Origin: Kitagawia praeruptora
Lineage: Eukaryota; Streptophyta; Magnoliopsida; Apiales; Apiaceae
Reading direction: 5' to 3'
DNA length: 64,000 bases
Assembly (NCBI GenBank): GCA_037693485.1
Contig: CM075346.1
Coordinates: 13,235,501 to 13,299,500, forward strand
The first letter of the stretch is position 1; every line of letters starts with the position of its first letter. The notes under the pieces were generated by a model. It worked only from the letters and a program-made list of their open reading frames with translations. It ran no database searches and was not told where the DNA came from. Below, in pieces: positions 10,714 to 22,615 of this stretch. The translations under genes were made by a program, and so were the position numbers.

Positions 10714-11065
10714 ATGTTAAGTAACTTGGGAAATCGAGGTATGAATGTGCATCGTATATGCTCCCATTTTCGTATATGCTCTCTTAGGATGTTTTTTATG
10801 CATGCTCTCTGGGAATGCCCTTCTTTGAGGCTATTAGGAAGCTTTGGCCCTAAGCGCTGTACTTATAATTCACTTCCTAACATGCATCTTTTTTACTCGA
10901 TCTTGAAGAGAACCTTTCCACTAATGAGATAGAATTAATGCTGGTTGTGTTTTAGCGTATCTGGTTTCGTAGAAACAAAAAAGAAATCATGACGGAACAA
11001 TACTCTCAACTGGAATGGTGGTCGATTGGGCATCAGATTTCCTTGAATCTTTGGGATGTGGTGCT
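10714..11065 (+). pseudogene. LINE-1 C-terminal fragment (zf-RVT region)
   Basis: Conceptual reading gives HALWECPSL near 10798 and, in another frame, RIWFRRNKKEIM near 10960. Both are characteristic of the zinc-binding region after the reverse transcriptase of plant L1 elements. Stops and frame changes interrupt it, so it is a relic. Confidence 0.55.
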
Positions 11066-11135
11066 GATAAATATCTTCCACAAAATTTTACGAAGAGATT
11101 GTGAACTTTGTATAACTATATATAGGGTCTTACTC

Positions 11136-12075
11136 AAATGAGCTATTTGTGATAGAATGTTGCTTCCTTTTATTATCGAATACATATATAAACTTTAACA
11201 CCTTGTAAGTGGATAATTAGAGTACTACGTAGTTTTAAATTATACAATCTTCACAGATGCACATGAATTTAATTAGTGCTTTGAAATAGTAGTGTAGTGT
11301 ACGAGAGGAGAGAGGAGAGAGAGTTTGTTTGTTTATACAGATGTTGTGATATATTAATGGGTAGACTATTTGATTGATAAAATGTTGTTTGCTTTGATTA
11401 TTCGAATACATGTATAAACTTTAACCGCCTTGTAAGTGGTTAATTATTACTACGTAGCTTTTAAATTATAGTGTTCACAGTTGCACATGAATTTAGTGCT
11501 TTGCAATCTTGCATGATAGTAGTGTAGTGTACGAGAGGAGAGAGGTGCGAGAGTTTGTTTGTTTATACAGATGTTGTGATTTATTAATGGGCAGACTATT
11601 TGTGATAGAATGTTGCTTCCTTTGATTATTTGAATACATGTATAAACTTTAAACACCTTGTAATTGATTAATTAGAGTACTATGTAGCTTTTAAATTATA
11701 CAATATCACAGATGCACATGAAATTAATTAGTGCTTTGCAATAGTAGTGTAGTGTACGAGAGGAGAGAGAGTTTGTTTGTTTGTTTATACGGATGTTGTG
11801 ATATAGTAATGGGTAGATTATTCGATTGATAAAATATTGCTTGCTTTGATTATTCGAATACATGTATAAACTTTAAACGCCTTGTAAGTGGTTAATTATT
11901 ACTACGTAGCTTTTAAATTATAGTGTTCACAGTTGCGCATGAATTTAGTGATTTGCAATCTTGCATGATAGGAGTGTAGTGTATGAGAGGAGAGAGAGGA
12001 GAGAGTGAAAGAGTTTGTTTGTTTATACGGATGTTGTGATTTATTAATGGGTGGATTATTTGTACTAAGAGAATG
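11136..12075. repeat. Tandem array of about 227-bp units with dimeric order
   Basis: Four units follow one another; the landmark AGTGTAGTGTACGAG recurs near 11291, 11521, 11746 and 11972. Units 1 and 3 share one set of variants (TTAGAGTACTA, GATGCACATGAA). Units 2 and 4 share another (TTATTACTACGTAGC, AGTTGCRCATGAA). The basic repeat is therefore a dimer of about 455 bp, duplicated once. A partial fifth unit ends near 12100. Each unit has a short GAGAG-rich stretch. Confidence 0.8.
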
Positions 12076-12148
12076 TTGCTTGCTTTGATTATTCGGTTAT
12101 AGTTTAAACTCAATTTAAATGGGTAATTATATTTGTATAATGTTTTAG

Positions 12149-12777
12149 GTGACAATGAAAGAATTTTTTGCTGGGTTGACTATTGTCGTGGCCACTGCAA
12201 TTTCAGCTCTCGCACTCCATTATCCTGGGGAATCGGATCATGTACGTAAGATCAAAGGATATGTTATCGTGCATGATGCCGATGCTGTGCATGGTATATA
12301 CTATGCAAGAGCGGATGGGGAGAGGAAGGTCTTTATGAAAAAATATGGGTTCACCAATTTGGATTGTTAGTCTTTTTGGTTGGTTTTGTGTCAGCAATTA
12401 GCTGTTTAACGACGTATGATGAGACTTTTGTCTATGTTATATCCATGATGATGATCATTATGAATGGAGCTCATAGTTTGATGAAGAATTATAAATCTGA
12501 TAAAATAGTGAGTGTGGTGGTAAGAAGAGCAGGGACAAAAATTCGAATCATCTTGAAACGGGGCAGGAAGCACCCACCATTAGGGAGACTCATCCATTAT
12601 GAACCGGACCCCTCTTTCCGTCCTTTTAATATGGTCTATTATGTAATGTCATGGATCATCTCTATCTTTGGATTTAATTTATTATGTTGCCTAGTATTAA
12701 TAGTTTTAGGAACACCATCCAACTTAAATATTATTGTAAGTATTCATAATTTAAAATCTATTAGCTCATGGTGTTAG
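12149..12777 (+). pseudogene. Frameshifted membrane-protein relic, family not recognised
   Basis: The first frame has an ATG at 12155, a hydrophobic N-terminus (EFFAGLTIVVATAISALAL) and a charged stretch, then stops at 12370. A second frame overlaps it and continues to 12777 with at least two hydrophobic segments (LLVFLVGFVSAISCL and MVYYVMSWIISIFGFNLLC). The switch falls at an A-run near 12338, suggesting a one-base indel. The block is preceded by a splice-acceptor-like tract (tgttttag, 12141-12148) and has GTAAGT at 12735, so it may be an exon of a former gene. I do not recognise the family. Confidence 0.4.
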
Positions 12778-13650
12778 TTTTCTTTAAGTTTGTTATGTAT
12801 CCATTTGTGTACTTGCACCTTAATTTGCATAAATAAAATATTCAACCACTTCATTACTATAATTTCTATTTCTATGCAGACAATCTATCTATATAATAGT
12901 TGTTGTTGCGTGTTTGCAACAGTAAACACCATTTAATAGCTTTCTGCCCCTACTTTTCTTGATAATTACAAAAAAACCTCTTTACCAATTGAAAAAAATT
13001 TGCCCATAGCGTCACAAAAAAATTAAACAAAGCTTATACTTTGAATCTTCCATCCGAAGCTTATCAAATTGAGAATACACATTTATCGAATATTTAAACT
13101 CAGATGCATATTCCAATAATTCAAATTCATTTGTATACATGATTATGATTTATGAATCACTCTTTCACTATCATTTTTCATCTGAATAGTCTTTTTTTCT
13201 AACTCTCTCTCACTCTCTTTCGTTCTCACTTTCTTTTTCGGTTCCGTTATTACTGTACTAACACTAATTTTTTTTACAGTTGTTTTGCAACGTTTGATTA
13301 AACGTATTACATGATGATCTCTCTACGGTTATCTTCTTTATTATAATTCCATGTCATGGGTAATATGTCACTTCTCTCATTTTTGATTATTTTTAAAGCA
13401 CTTTGAACAGTGCACACGAACTGACTGATGTTTTGTCGAAGACAAAATTATATTGTCATTCATCTAATGAGGTAAATGTCTTCTTTTTCAGATTATTCTC
13501 AAGAATATAAAATCTATTAATGTTATGTCTTGCTAATAAATTTGAATTTTATTATTGAATACTCTTTATGATATTTGGGTAATTAGACAATCTTTGTTTG
13601 TTAATTCTACTTCTTTTCCTTTTTTTCTTTGCTATTGTTTCCAAGATTAT
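12778..13650. other. Intergenic, nothing recognised
   Basis: AT-rich sequence with pyrimidine-rich stretches and no ORF, repeat or element end that I can support. Confidence 0.5.
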
Positions 13651-14045
13651 CAGCCCGTTTGGGCAACGGAGCTTTAAGTAGAAGCCGACTTTAAGGAGTT
13701 TTTGCACCGTTTGGCAAGGGGGACTTAAAGCCCGTTTTAAGTTGAAAAACTGCTTTAAGTCATAAGTTCCATTTAGGTACTTTTGACTTATGACTTATAA
13801 CTTATGGAGTTTTTTTTTCTTCTTTTTTCACAATTCTTGTAAACTTTAAATGTTATGAATATAATTTTTTTTTAAGTCTAATTTCACTTTAAGCCAAAAT
13901 TATTAAACTTCCATTTAACTTTAAGTAAAATTACCCAAACACTTTCATTCAACTTAAAGTAAACAACTTCACTTTCTCCTTTAAGTTAAAAATACCTCCA
14001 TTAAGTCAAAAGTAACTTATTTTAAGCAATCCCAAACACCCTCTA
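13651..14045. mobile_element. Probable foldback MITE
   Basis: The left end CAGCCCGTTTGGGCAACGG and the reverse complement of the right end AGGGTGTTTGGGATTGC share GTTTGGG, and both lead into TTTAAGT-rich sequence. The two arms are imperfectly inverted around about 13830. Such ends are common among plant non-autonomous DNA elements. No clear target duplication was found. Confidence 0.4.
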
Positions 14046-16539
14046 TGTAACTTCAATCACTTTTTTTTCTTCTGCACTCGCAGATAAAACTCTGACCACC
14101 AACTGTTTGATGGATTTAGCATGAGAACCAGATTGATAAATGCATCAAATCAATCTACCCGCAACATTTTTAGGTTCGAAATTTCAATTGTTTGTTTCAA
14201 ATTTTGTTTGTTTTGTATGTGTATATTCCTTTTTGCTTGAAATGGGTGTGCCATGATTTTTAACTATAACCACGTTATAGATCATTATAAATTGTATACA
14301 TGTGTGATTTGTGGTTGTAAGTTATTTAATTTGACTATGTTTGAGTGTGATGAGTAATGCTAATGGTCCATATAGATTAGAATTGAATTCTTCTTTCGCC
14401 CTAAGGATGATAATTTTTCATTGGGTTATTTTTTAGTTTGGATGATGATATTGCTAATTTTTTAATTTTAATGTACCATTCTATATCTTATATCGTAGTT
14501 TAATTGTTATTGGAAAGGATCACCTTTCCATTGAGAGGCGTTGTAGAAGAATATAAAAGAAGTGACATACAAAAATATATTGTTAGTTTTTTTTTTCAAT
14601 TTTAGTCTAATAGCAATGCTTTGCATATGTTGGGTAAACTTCTTTTGCTTTTTTGTCCATATGTGGAGTTAAGTGTTTAAGAGAAATTTCGTTATATTCT
14701 CTTATTATTTCGTTGTTATTTGCAGGCATTTATCAAATTATTTCGTAGCTCATCCAACAAAAATAAATTATGACTGGATGGTATAACTTCTTCTTTTCCT
14801 TGCTATTTACATTTTCTTCCTTGCTGATGAAGTGTTTGATAATTTATCCAACAGAAAGGGTCGATAATTTTTGTCATTTTTTAGGTATGTATCTTGATAT
14901 GTTAATAAAGTGTTTGCTACCCTGTTTAAAGTGAGGATTCTTAGATTGTTTTCTATTAAATTTTCAAGAAATATAGTAAATCGTGTACTTTTATTTTTGG
15001 CATTAACAATGGTGCACATTACTTGGTGTCTTGGTCTATACTATTGTAGCAGCTTGAGTATTTTTTATAAATATTTAATTTTTTGATAAACTTATGTCTT
15101 TATTAAAATTTGTAGGGAATAAACTTCTATGAGTATAAACAACAAGCAAGAATGAGCCAACAATGCTCAACAAATGAAAACAGCTATAGCTATATCAAGT
15201 ACAATATAGGTTCTAATCAACAAGAATAATCATCATATGGCACGAAAGAAATCAGCTGAAGAAATTAAATATCGTAACTCCAAGATGAGCCAACAGGGCT
15301 CCGCTAGAATAAAATGCATCAACAATGAGAACTGATAAAAGTTCTGATAATCAAAGATAACCATCATAGGCTTCAAACGAAATCAGGCTTTAAAGCAACT
15401 CAACCTCAATGTATAGATTAGAATTGTCTTTTTATATATTTAAAAAAACAACGGAGTTAGGCGGCTGATCAGTCCTGCACTAACTCCGGACAATGCACAT
15501 AGCAAAGTCTCTCTAAATGGATCCACGGCACACATTGGCCTCAATTTGTGACCATTAATTTGGTCTCCCCGAAGGGACTCTCTGTTGACCATTAATATGG
15601 TCTCCCCGAAGGGCCTCTATTTAAAAAAAACATTCCAATTCTATATCCAACGCACTAGGTGTTGGAAAAATCGACAACCCCTATCAACCAAACAATCTGG
15701 AAAACTCACGTTCCAGCACAACAACTCAACTAGTGGAATGAAAAGAGAATCAACAGTTCTATCCTCGATATCGACAAGTTTGATATAATAAATAGGGTGA
15801 TAACTGAATATAAATGTCGATGAGATCGACAATAAATGGGGTGGCAATTTGAGAAACATCATTAACAATAAATGTCGACGAGATCGACAATAAATGGGGT
15901 AACATCATAATCAGAACAAAATAAATTTCACTTGAACAAGAAGGGAAGGGAAAACAATTGCAATATGATTAACAACAACGGAGACTACAAGATAAAGGAT
16001 ACAGTCAAGTGCTAAACATCTAATAAAATTTTCCGACACATTTTAAGTTTGCACCAACATATATAAGTGAAATAAGTGGTTTAAAACGAACAATTGTAAG
16101 ATAATCTCAGGATAGTCATTTGTATGTTAGTTTGAAGAAAACACCCCTTAAAGAGGGTCTATCGGATAAAATTATGTTATAATCAGGAATCATGTTAAAA
16201 GATTTTTATAAGATTTTAAAATCTTGGATTTCCTCTATTTTAGAACGTCCCTTAAACATTTTTGAAGAAAAAAATAAAATGAAATAAAAAAAAGGAAACG
16301 GTACTCCCTGAGGAATCCAATAACATACCACGTTTTAAAATATTATTGAAAAAAGGGTATTTGTAAGATCATTTGAAAATTTGCACTTGAACTATAAGTG
16401 GAAAATATAAACATTTACACGTCATTTGAAGAAGTACATCATTTTGTAAACATAAACTTGATCGAATCATTTTATACGTAAAAAGAGCAGAATTGCACTT
16501 GAACAATAAGTGAGGAGCAACAACACTTGCCTCAATACA
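14046..16539. other. Intergenic region with small direct repeats
   Basis: No gene is apparent. Two short duplications stand out. GACCATTAAT followed by TGGTCTCCCCGAAGGG occurs at about 15550 and 15588. A 28-bp unit containing TGTCGA, GAGA and TCGACA followed by ATAAATGGGG occurs at about 15813 and 15873. The latter is itself palindromic. Confidence 0.45.
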
Positions 16540-18114
16540 TGTGATAAATGGATTTTATATCCACTTGGATCGCTTCAATTCGGCTTAAATTGATTGTCTT
16601 GGACTCAAGTTGGTGGTAGTTTTGATATGTTTTTGTTAGTTGTGCAGGTTTGCGAATTATCGATTATGGTTGACGTTTTCGTCGATTTTGAGAGTTGAAT
16701 TCTAGCATGGAAAGGAGGAATGGAGACTTGTTTTGAGCTACCATGACGACTTGAAGTCTAGAGAATTGAAGACGGAAGCATTCGCAAAAGAAACGGGATG
16801 ATTTTGAGTCAAATTGAAGAAGTTATGCAATTTTCAGCAAGTCAGCAAAATGTTTGTGCGCTGATAGCACGTAATTGTGCGCTGGGAGCGCGTGGTACAG
16901 GAGCTGTGCATGCTGACAGCGCACAAATGCGTGCTGACAGCGCGTAGAAATTCTGCCAGATTTTGGATTTTTGTTTTGGCCATATCTTGAGTTCTACAAG
17001 TCCGTTTTGGACGATCTTACAGTCCACGCGAAGCTAACGATATTTTCTATCATTCTAAAGTGGTCCAGAGGTCCAATTACAACTAGAACGGCCCAGAAAT
17101 ACTGAAAAAAGTCAGCTACGAATTTTCCTTTAAAACAGAATCAGTTTAGGAAACGTATTTTGCAGAAATTCTATTTTAACTCTATTTTGGGGAATTTCTT
17201 GCTGGTCAAGACTTCTAGAGCCTATATAAACATATCATACCATTGTAATTTTGGAACATCATTAGTTAGCATACTATAACATAGAATTCATATCTTGTTT
17301 CATTATCATGGTTTCACTTGATCCCATGATGACGAGAGGTTCAATTACGAACTAATCGTTGTCATGAGATTCTAACGGATTTATTTATGGAGCTTTAGTA
17401 TTTTGATGCTTTAAAGATCTGTGTGTGATGTATAATTGATATCCTCATATGGTTATGCTTAATTGTTAGATGCGTAGCTAACATCTAACCTGTTAATCTC
17501 TTATGAAGTGAAAGTGGATCTTGAGATTTAGAACTTGCCATGCTAGCATAGGTTCATAATTGTTTATCAATATGATTCGTAGTGTAAGATGAAAATACTT
17601 ATATTGCCCTATGTGATCTTTATGGATAACTTGCTCTTCAACCGTTATGTTTTCAAATTCTATAGACATATAGGGTCTAAGCATAATTGGTGTTTATTCA
17701 TCTTCTATCTCTTTTGTGGATGTATGGATAGTTTGGTATACGTATGCTGACAGGTAGCGTGTACTTGTTTCGTGTTTTCCGATCAGATATCATAACCATT
17801 GCATATAGTGATTAAAGGCATCAGATCTAAGCGAAGTATTTAATGAAGTTAGGATCCCATAGTTTATCTTGCATAAGTAATTCGATTTTAGTTATCATTA
17901 GTTAAGTAATTCTTAGTTTAATAGTTTGCATCTTAGTTTAATTTAGATAATCAAAACCCAATATTGTTAATTGTCTTAGCAGTGCATAATAACCATACAT
18001 TGTTGCATAGGTACAAAACTGAATTAAAACCATAATCAGATCTCTATGGGAACGAACTCGACTTATTCATATATTACTTGTGACCACGTGCGCTTGCGTG
18101 ATTTTGTGCAAACA
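16540..18114 (+). repeat. Element C 5' LTR (1575 bp)
   Basis: It starts TGTGATAAATGG and ends GCAAACA before the primer site. Its first 370 bp match 21028-21397. Positions 16855-16946 hold four imperfect palindromes of the form GCGCTGACAGCGC. Positions 16978-17035 hold the block shared with the LTR of element A. Confidence 0.85.
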
Positions 18115-18120
18115 AGTTTT

Positions 18121-18138
18121 TGGCGCCGCTGCCGGGGA
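18121..18138 (+). promoter_or_regulatory. Primer-binding site of element C (tRNA-Asp type)
   Basis: The bases TGGCGCCGCTGCCGGGGA are identical to the site in element A and lie six bases past the LTR end. Confidence 0.85.
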
Positions 18139-18250
18139 TCATCGGTGTTTTATTTTCAGTTTATGTGCTTGTCATCAGTGGTCGTTAGAGTTTACTGACT
18201 CGGATAGTTTTTCTCATCTATTTTTGTGTAGTTCGTTGGTGTTTCAGGTG

Positions 18251-19603
18251 ATGGAGTTTCTAACTTACTATGAAGTTCAGCAGGTGGCTAGTGTTTGTGA
18301 GCTATGTGCGGGCGCACATGAGGCGAATCAGTGTGCTATCTCTTATGAATCGGCATACTGGAGTAACAATCAAGGTGGCATGCTACAACCACAACAGCTT
18401 TATCAGCAGTATCCAGGTCAACAATATGGAGAACAGCCTTACAATCACCAAAATTTTCAGCAGCAGTATGCCCCGTGGCAATCACAACCACTGGGTTTTC
18501 AGCAACAACAATCATATGCTGGTTCTGGGAATTTCAATTATGACGAATCTGAATTTGAAGAATTGAGGTTGATGATTAAAAGCAACGCTGTCTCGTTTAA
18601 GACCTTGGAAAATCAGATTGAGCAGATTACTAATGCCTTGTTGAGTAGGCCACAAGGAACTCTACCGAGTGATACAGAGGTTAATCCAGGAAAAGGGGAT
18701 GTCAACGAGCAGGTGGAAGCAATTACCTTGAGATCCGGAAAGGCTACAACTGATCAGGAATCAGCAGCTAAGGAAGATGAAGAAGTTCAGAATGATCAGG
18801 TTGAAAAATTTGCAACACTAGAAATTGAAAAATCTGATTTGGCAGCTGAGCAGTTGGATGGTGAAGTGGAAAAGGGTAAGAATCATGTTGAAAAAGCTTC
18901 TCCGGAGCAATCTACAAATATCAACCAGATCTACCCTACTCCTCAATATCCAGAGAGACTCTTGGAATTTCCGGTAGAGGAGGAAGAGTGTTTTGGCAAG
19001 TCGGACCCCTTAGACAAAGCTTCACAAGGAAAGTCTGATACTGAAGGTGAGGAATTAGGCTTGGCTGATCTCTGGGATTCTAAGGTGCTGGTTGATGAGG
19101 TGGTTTCATGGTCAAATCTTGAGGATAGTGCAATTGAGTCTTTTCTTGAGGAAGATGTTTTGATTGAGGGTAATGAAGATCTTCATGAGTTGTATAGGAA
19201 TTTTACTTCTGATGAGATGTTGGAGGAATTAACTGCTATTTGTGCTAAGCATGGAAGTCAGCTTGAGGATTGTTCTTTTGAGCCTAAGTCTATTGTTAAG
19301 ACTTCTGTTGGTGAACTACCCACTTCCGTTCCTAGTTCGTCTATCTCCATTCTTGACCAGTCTTTGGTAGAAAATCATCATGTTGAAGAAGCTTCCAAAC
19401 TTGAGCTTAAACTACCAGATCACAGGAGGTATGCATATTTGGGTCATTCATCTACTTTGCTTATTATTATTGTTGTTAACTTGTCAGGTAGCGAAGAGAA
19501 CAATGTTACTGACACCTTTGAAGAGCAAAGAAGGCTAAAACTTGTCATCAAGGTTGTAGCTCCGGATAAGATAATTAAATGGCCATATAGAGATACGGTG
19601 TAA
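18251..19603 (+). CDS. Truncated gag/pol-derived ORF of element C (450 aa)
   Basis: The ATG at 18251 is chosen because it follows a splice-acceptor-like gtgtttcag and starts the recognisable protein; the frame is open further upstream. A knuckle CELCAGAHEANQC lies at about residues 14-26. A Gln/Tyr-rich stretch follows, then KTLENQIEQI and VEAITLRSGK, hallmarks of the gag C-terminus in Athila/Tat gypsy elements. After an acidic region come LPDHRRYAYLG and a linker like that before the reverse transcriptase, then EEQRRLKLVIKVVAPDKIIKW and the stop. The capsid part of gag and all catalytic pol domains are missing. The end point matches the ORF of element A. Confidence 0.7.
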   Translation: MEFLTYYEVQQVASVCELCAGAHEANQCAISYESAYWSNNQGGMLQPQQLYQQYPGQQYGEQPYNHQNFQQQYAPWQSQPLGFQQQQSYAGSGNFNYDESEFEELRLMIKSNAVSFKTLENQIEQITNALLSRPQGTLPSDTEVNPGKGDVNEQVEAITLRSGKATTDQESAAKEDEEVQNDQVEKFATLEIEKSDLAAEQLDGEVEKGKNHVEKASPEQSTNINQIYPTPQYPERLLEFPVEEEECFGKSDPLDKASQGKSDTEGEELGLADLWDSKVLVDEVVSWSNLEDSAIESFLEEDVLIEGNEDLHELYRNFTSDEMLEELTAICAKHGSQLEDCSFEPKSIVKTSVGELPTSVPSSSISILDQSLVENHHVEEASKLELKLPDHRRYAYLGHSSTLLIIIVVNLSGSEENNVTDTFEEQRRLKLVIKVVAPDKIIKWPYRDTV

Positions 19604-20845
19604 GAATTTTCAAGTTTCGATGATTAGGTATGTTTGTTATCCCTCGTATTTACTTCCATTCAATGAGGACATTGAATATTTTAAGTTTGGGGGTGGTTTG
19701 GGGATAAGTAACGTGTGGTAGTTATTTATGTTATTGTGTTCATGTAGATTGCATATTAGTAGTAATTCATGCATGTTTGTTCGTATTTTTGCATGTTTGT
19801 TTCATATAGGGCATTCTATTATTTTGTTTTATATCATGTGAGTTCATTTAGTTGCATTTGCATGGCATGCATTTTTCATGATCCCTTTAGACGAGCTAAT
19901 TCTGATTGGTAGGTCGATGTCTAATTGAGTGTGGTAATGATGAATAGAGGGTTGATTTATAGTTCTTATGGAATTGACTTGCATGCTTTAGAAACACAAT
20001 ATTTTCACAGTCTCATCGTTTGCTTTTGGGCTAGGCTGAGGTCATGCTTGTTTGGTTGTTTTTAGATTTAATCACTTGATTATATTTAGAATTTTCGTTA
20101 TTCCCTTGATGGCGTAGGAATGCTAAAGTCTAAGTTTGGGGGAAACCAGGGATTTCATGCTAGTGTAAATATTTGTCAAATAATGGCTAGGTGTCAAATG
20201 GCTAGTAGCCGGCTCATATTTATACGAGTAGTCTAGGGTTGGAAATGAGAATTCTCATTCCAGATTGCATAAAAAAAGTCAATAGTTTAATTGTTTATAT
20301 GCAAAATTAACCAGGGTGAGCTCTTTAATACTCGAGCAATTAAGTTCGCGGGGACTTTGTGCCTAGTGACCTAAGGTTTGATAGTCTGGGATCCACTAAC
20401 CCAACGCTCGCTACATGGGTATTATTGTATAAGTCTTTTGGGATCTCATCCATTGCACGGTTAAATAAGCATGCTTGTATATTATGTGTCATATTGTTTA
20501 GTAATAAAGCATGAATTCCTGGCTAACTTGAATGAGGATGGAGGTGTTTCTAGGTTATGAAGTGTTTAAAGTCTATTCTATTTATAAACTTGTGATTGTC
20601 TTGGCGATGGACATGTATGATTTTTGACCTAGTTTTGGGAGTATTTCTGATGAGCATTGCACACAAGCATGTTCTTGTTCATGTATTGTTAGTATACGGG
20701 GACTTAGTCGAGCTCTATTTGGATTCAGTTGCATTCTTTGAAATATTTGTTTGCTAGTTGGTTTTGGTTAGTTTGAAGGGGATATTTCCATTTTCATATT
20801 AGTTCCATTCATGCATTGCATTGTTTTGCATTGTTTAGTTAGATG
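19604..20845 (+). other. Non-coding internal region of element C
   Basis: No ORF is convincing. Two polypurine-like motifs containing TAAGTTTGGGGG lie near 19681-19693 and 20130-20142, ahead of the functional one at 21016-21027. The same three-motif layout occurs in element A. Confidence 0.55.
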
Positions 20846-20981
20846 GATTTTATGGGTACATTTGCTATAGGCCCTCACGAGACCTTACTCGTCCACTAGG
20901 GCTGCCTAGGGGTTTAAAGGGCTTATTGCATATGCCAAATGCAACCGTGATCACCTACGGAAGTGGTACTAGTTAGTTAGT
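20846..20981 (+). other. Conserved pre-PPT block shared with element A
   Basis: This is closely similar to 4408-4541, including CCTTACTCGTCCACT, GGTTTAAAGGGCTT and ATGCAACCGTGATCACCTA. It lies about 40 bp before the polypurine tract, as it does in element A. Confidence 0.7.
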
Positions 20982-21015
20982 TGTAATTGTTTATGCTTGA
21001 GGACAAACATCAGTT

Positions 21016-21027
21016 TAAGTTTGGGGG
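21016..21027 (+). promoter_or_regulatory. Polypurine tract of element C
   Basis: AAGTTTGGGGG directly precedes the TGTGATAA start of the 3' LTR copy. Confidence 0.7.
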
Positions 21028-21397
21028 TGTGATAAGTGGATTTTATATCCACTTGGATCGCTTCAATTCGGCTTAAATTGATTGTATTGGACTCAAGTTG
21101 GTGGTAGTTTTGATATGTTTTTGTTAGTTGTGCAGGTTTGCGAATTATCGATTATGGTTGATGTTTTCGTCAATTTTGAGAGTTGAATTCTAGCATGGAA
21201 AGGAGGAATGGAGACTTGTTTTGAGCTACCATGACGACTTGAAGTCTAAAGAATTGAAGACGGAAGCATTCACAAAAGAAACGGGATGATTTTGAGTCAA
21301 ATTGAAGAAGTTATGCAATTTTCAGCAAGTCAGCAGAATGTTTGTGCGCTGACAGCACGTAATTTTGCGCTGGGAGCGCGTGGTACAGGAGCTGTGC
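21028..21397 (+). repeat. Element C 3' LTR, first 370 bp only
   Basis: It aligns without gaps to 16540-16909 with about nine substitutions. The remaining 1.2 kb of LTR is absent; similarity ends after GAGCTGTGC. Confidence 0.85.
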
Positions 21398-21831
21398 GCA
21401 GACATGAATAATTTCCAAAAAATGACATGAAAGAACAACATACAAATAGAAATAAAAAGACAGAGAAACAAAGACATAAACAGAGAGAGGGAGTCACGGA
21501 AAAATAAATAAACAAAAAAGAAGCCCACTTTCAGAGAAAAGAATAGAGAGAGAGACATTCCACAGAAGATAACATTTGAAATTCGAATGTACTAAAGGTA
21601 CAACTTTGATAGCCACGAGGCAAAGAGCAAGTGGGAAGACAGTACCTTCTCATTGTATACACAAGTGGATGCACATATCAAAGCAACAATTTCAAACCAG
21701 CAGGCATGTCTAACACCTTGAATAATGTATCCTACCAGTATTTTGTATTATACTGGTAAAATCAATAGTATAGGAAAAAGGTAAGGGCTAGAAAGGTAAA
21801 ATCAATGACATTTAGTCATCAGGAATTATAA
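21398..21831. other. Unassigned sequence between elements C and D
   Basis: Purine-rich and partly GAGAGA-rich sequence without an ORF that I can support. It is the left flank into which element D inserted and differs from the LTR of element C. Confidence 0.5.
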
Positions 21832-21836
21832 TTTAT

Positions 21837-22566
21837 TGTTAGGAATAATTCATAAGTTGTGATGTTAAGAATAGAATTTACACATTATACTTCTTGTAAT
21901 CCTGATCTTATAAAGGATTTAGCACTTTATATAGGATTTATGTGTAAGACAGTTATCTGTACAGTTTAGTCAGGAATGAACAGTGTATCGGAGACTACAT
22001 GTCAGGAACAAAGGGCAAATCCTGATGACGGTCTAATACTGATGATGATCAGATACTGATGCAAGATGAAATCCTGATATCAGTCATGTTACTGATGATG
22101 TCATTATGGATGCTACAGAAACTGGCAAGTGCTATAAAACAGGATCGTTGTTCGAAGAACAAGCAAGAAAATATTATGAAGGAAAGAGTTTTCTATTGAT
22201 GGAAACTATCGACTAGAAGACAGAACATTGTCATGTATAGATTATATCTTTCTGTTATTAGTTGATAGGTAGCATTATAAATACTCTCTCAATATCATTG
22301 TAAAGAGCGTGTGTCGAACAAGTGAATGTGCGTAGCTCTGTATAAGGTTTGTATTCGAGAGTTCGAAACAAACAGTGAGAGAGATTTGTTTTGTCAGCAG
22401 CTACTAAAGGTATTGTACACCTTTGGTAGAGTTTGTATTTGATCTTATTAATACAAACAAGAGTTTGATTCATTCGTTTATTCTTGTTCATATAATCAAG
22501 CAAAAATCAGACACGATTATATAACTTGTATTCAACCCCCCCTTCTACAAGTTATTCGAGTTAACA
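21837..22566 (+). repeat. Element D 5' LTR (730 bp)
   Basis: It starts TGTTAGGAATAATT and ends GAGTTAACA. A TATAAATA box lies at 22276-22283. The U3 part has many short CTGATGATG, CAGGAT and CCTGAT motifs. Confidence 0.95.
22276..22283 (+). promoter_or_regulatory. TATA box in the 5' LTR of element D
   Basis: TATAAATA lies about 290 bp before the LTR end, a suitable place for the U3/R promoter. The same box is at 33696-33703 in the 3' LTR. Confidence 0.55.
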
Positions 22567-22568
22567 AT

Positions 22569-22580
22569 TGGTATCAGAGC
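22569..22580 (+). promoter_or_regulatory. Primer-binding site of element D (initiator Met tRNA)
   Basis: TGGTATCAGAGC lies two bases after the LTR end. Confidence 0.9.
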
Positions 22581-22615
22581 AGGTTGATTTCGAATAATCA
22601 TAAAGATCTGCAATC

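Larger units (their letters stand above)
16540..21397 (+). mobile_element. Element C: non-autonomous Ty3/gypsy (Athila/Tat-like) retrotransposon with truncated 3' LTR
   Basis: A 1575-bp 5' LTR (16540-18114) is followed by a tRNA-Asp-type primer site, one ORF with gag C-terminal features, a long non-coding region, a polypurine tract and the first 370 bp of the 3' LTR. The copied 370 bp differ at about nine positions, so this element is older than A or D. There is no reverse transcriptase, RNase H or integrase. The 3' LTR stops abruptly after 21397, replaced by unrelated sequence, so the right end was lost by deletion or rearrangement. Confidence 0.85.
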
